In this document: positions 5,044 to 5,044 of the stretch, piece after piece
Position numbering within the stretch: position 1 is the first letter of the stretch
Layout of the letters: each line of letters opens with the position of its first letter
Source of the DNA: Deltaproteobacteria bacterium
Lineage (GTDB): Bacteria; Myxococcota_A; Polyangia; HGW-17; SLPX01
Direction: 5' to 3'
Length of the DNA stretch: 5,044 bases
Assembly: GCA_011390535.1 (NCBI GenBank)
Contig: JAABSF010000250.1
Location: 1 to 5,044, forward strand
Position numbers and translations under genes: made by a program
The notes under the pieces: model-generated
What the model was told of the DNA's origin: nothing
Seen by the model: the letters and a program-made list of their open reading frames with translations, nothing else
Databases searched by the model: none

Positions 5044-5044
5044 T

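Overview
The window looks like part of a chromosome from an anaerobic, possibly Desulfobacterota-like, Gram-negative bacterium. This rests on gene content: the tail of a Na+-translocating NADH:quinone oxidoreductase (Nqr) operon, a DUF362/ferredoxin protein, and a nicotianamine-synthase-like enzyme. The taxonomic placement is inference. Most of the sequence has intermediate G+C, but an A+T-rich block at roughly 2540-3300 carries a toxin-antitoxin pair and looks acquired.

Layout, left to right. The last 29 codons of an unidentified plus-strand gene (2-91) come first, followed 30 bp later by a plus-strand nicotianamine synthase-like gene (121-1050). A 277-bp convergent intergenic region follows and ends in an 11-bp tandem repeat. 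Everything to the right lies on the minus strand: a DUF362 protein with two [4Fe-4S] ferredoxin motifs (1328-2536), a ParE/RelE-family toxin (2664-2966), its 59-residue antitoxin (2960-3139), an intergenic region with a candidate operator and an IS-end-like inverted repeat (3140-3515), an ApbE flavin transferase carrying an NqrM-like C-terminal domain (3516-4946), and the last 31 codons of nqrF (4948-5043).

The best-supported biology is the nqrF-apbE junction. ApbE attaches FMN to NqrB and NqrC, and NqrM is needed to mature the Nqr iron centre. In many genomes these are separate genes after nqrF. Here both activities appear to be joined in one 476-residue polypeptide: a lipoprotein signal, the ApbE domain, a linker, one membrane helix with the NqrM-type Gly-Cys-Gly-Gly signature, and then an unusual His/Cys-rich tail containing a 12-residue tandem duplication. 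The fusion and its metal-binding-like tail are the most novel features of the window. The second notable item is the bacterial nicotianamine synthase homologue, a probable metallophore or metal-handling enzyme.
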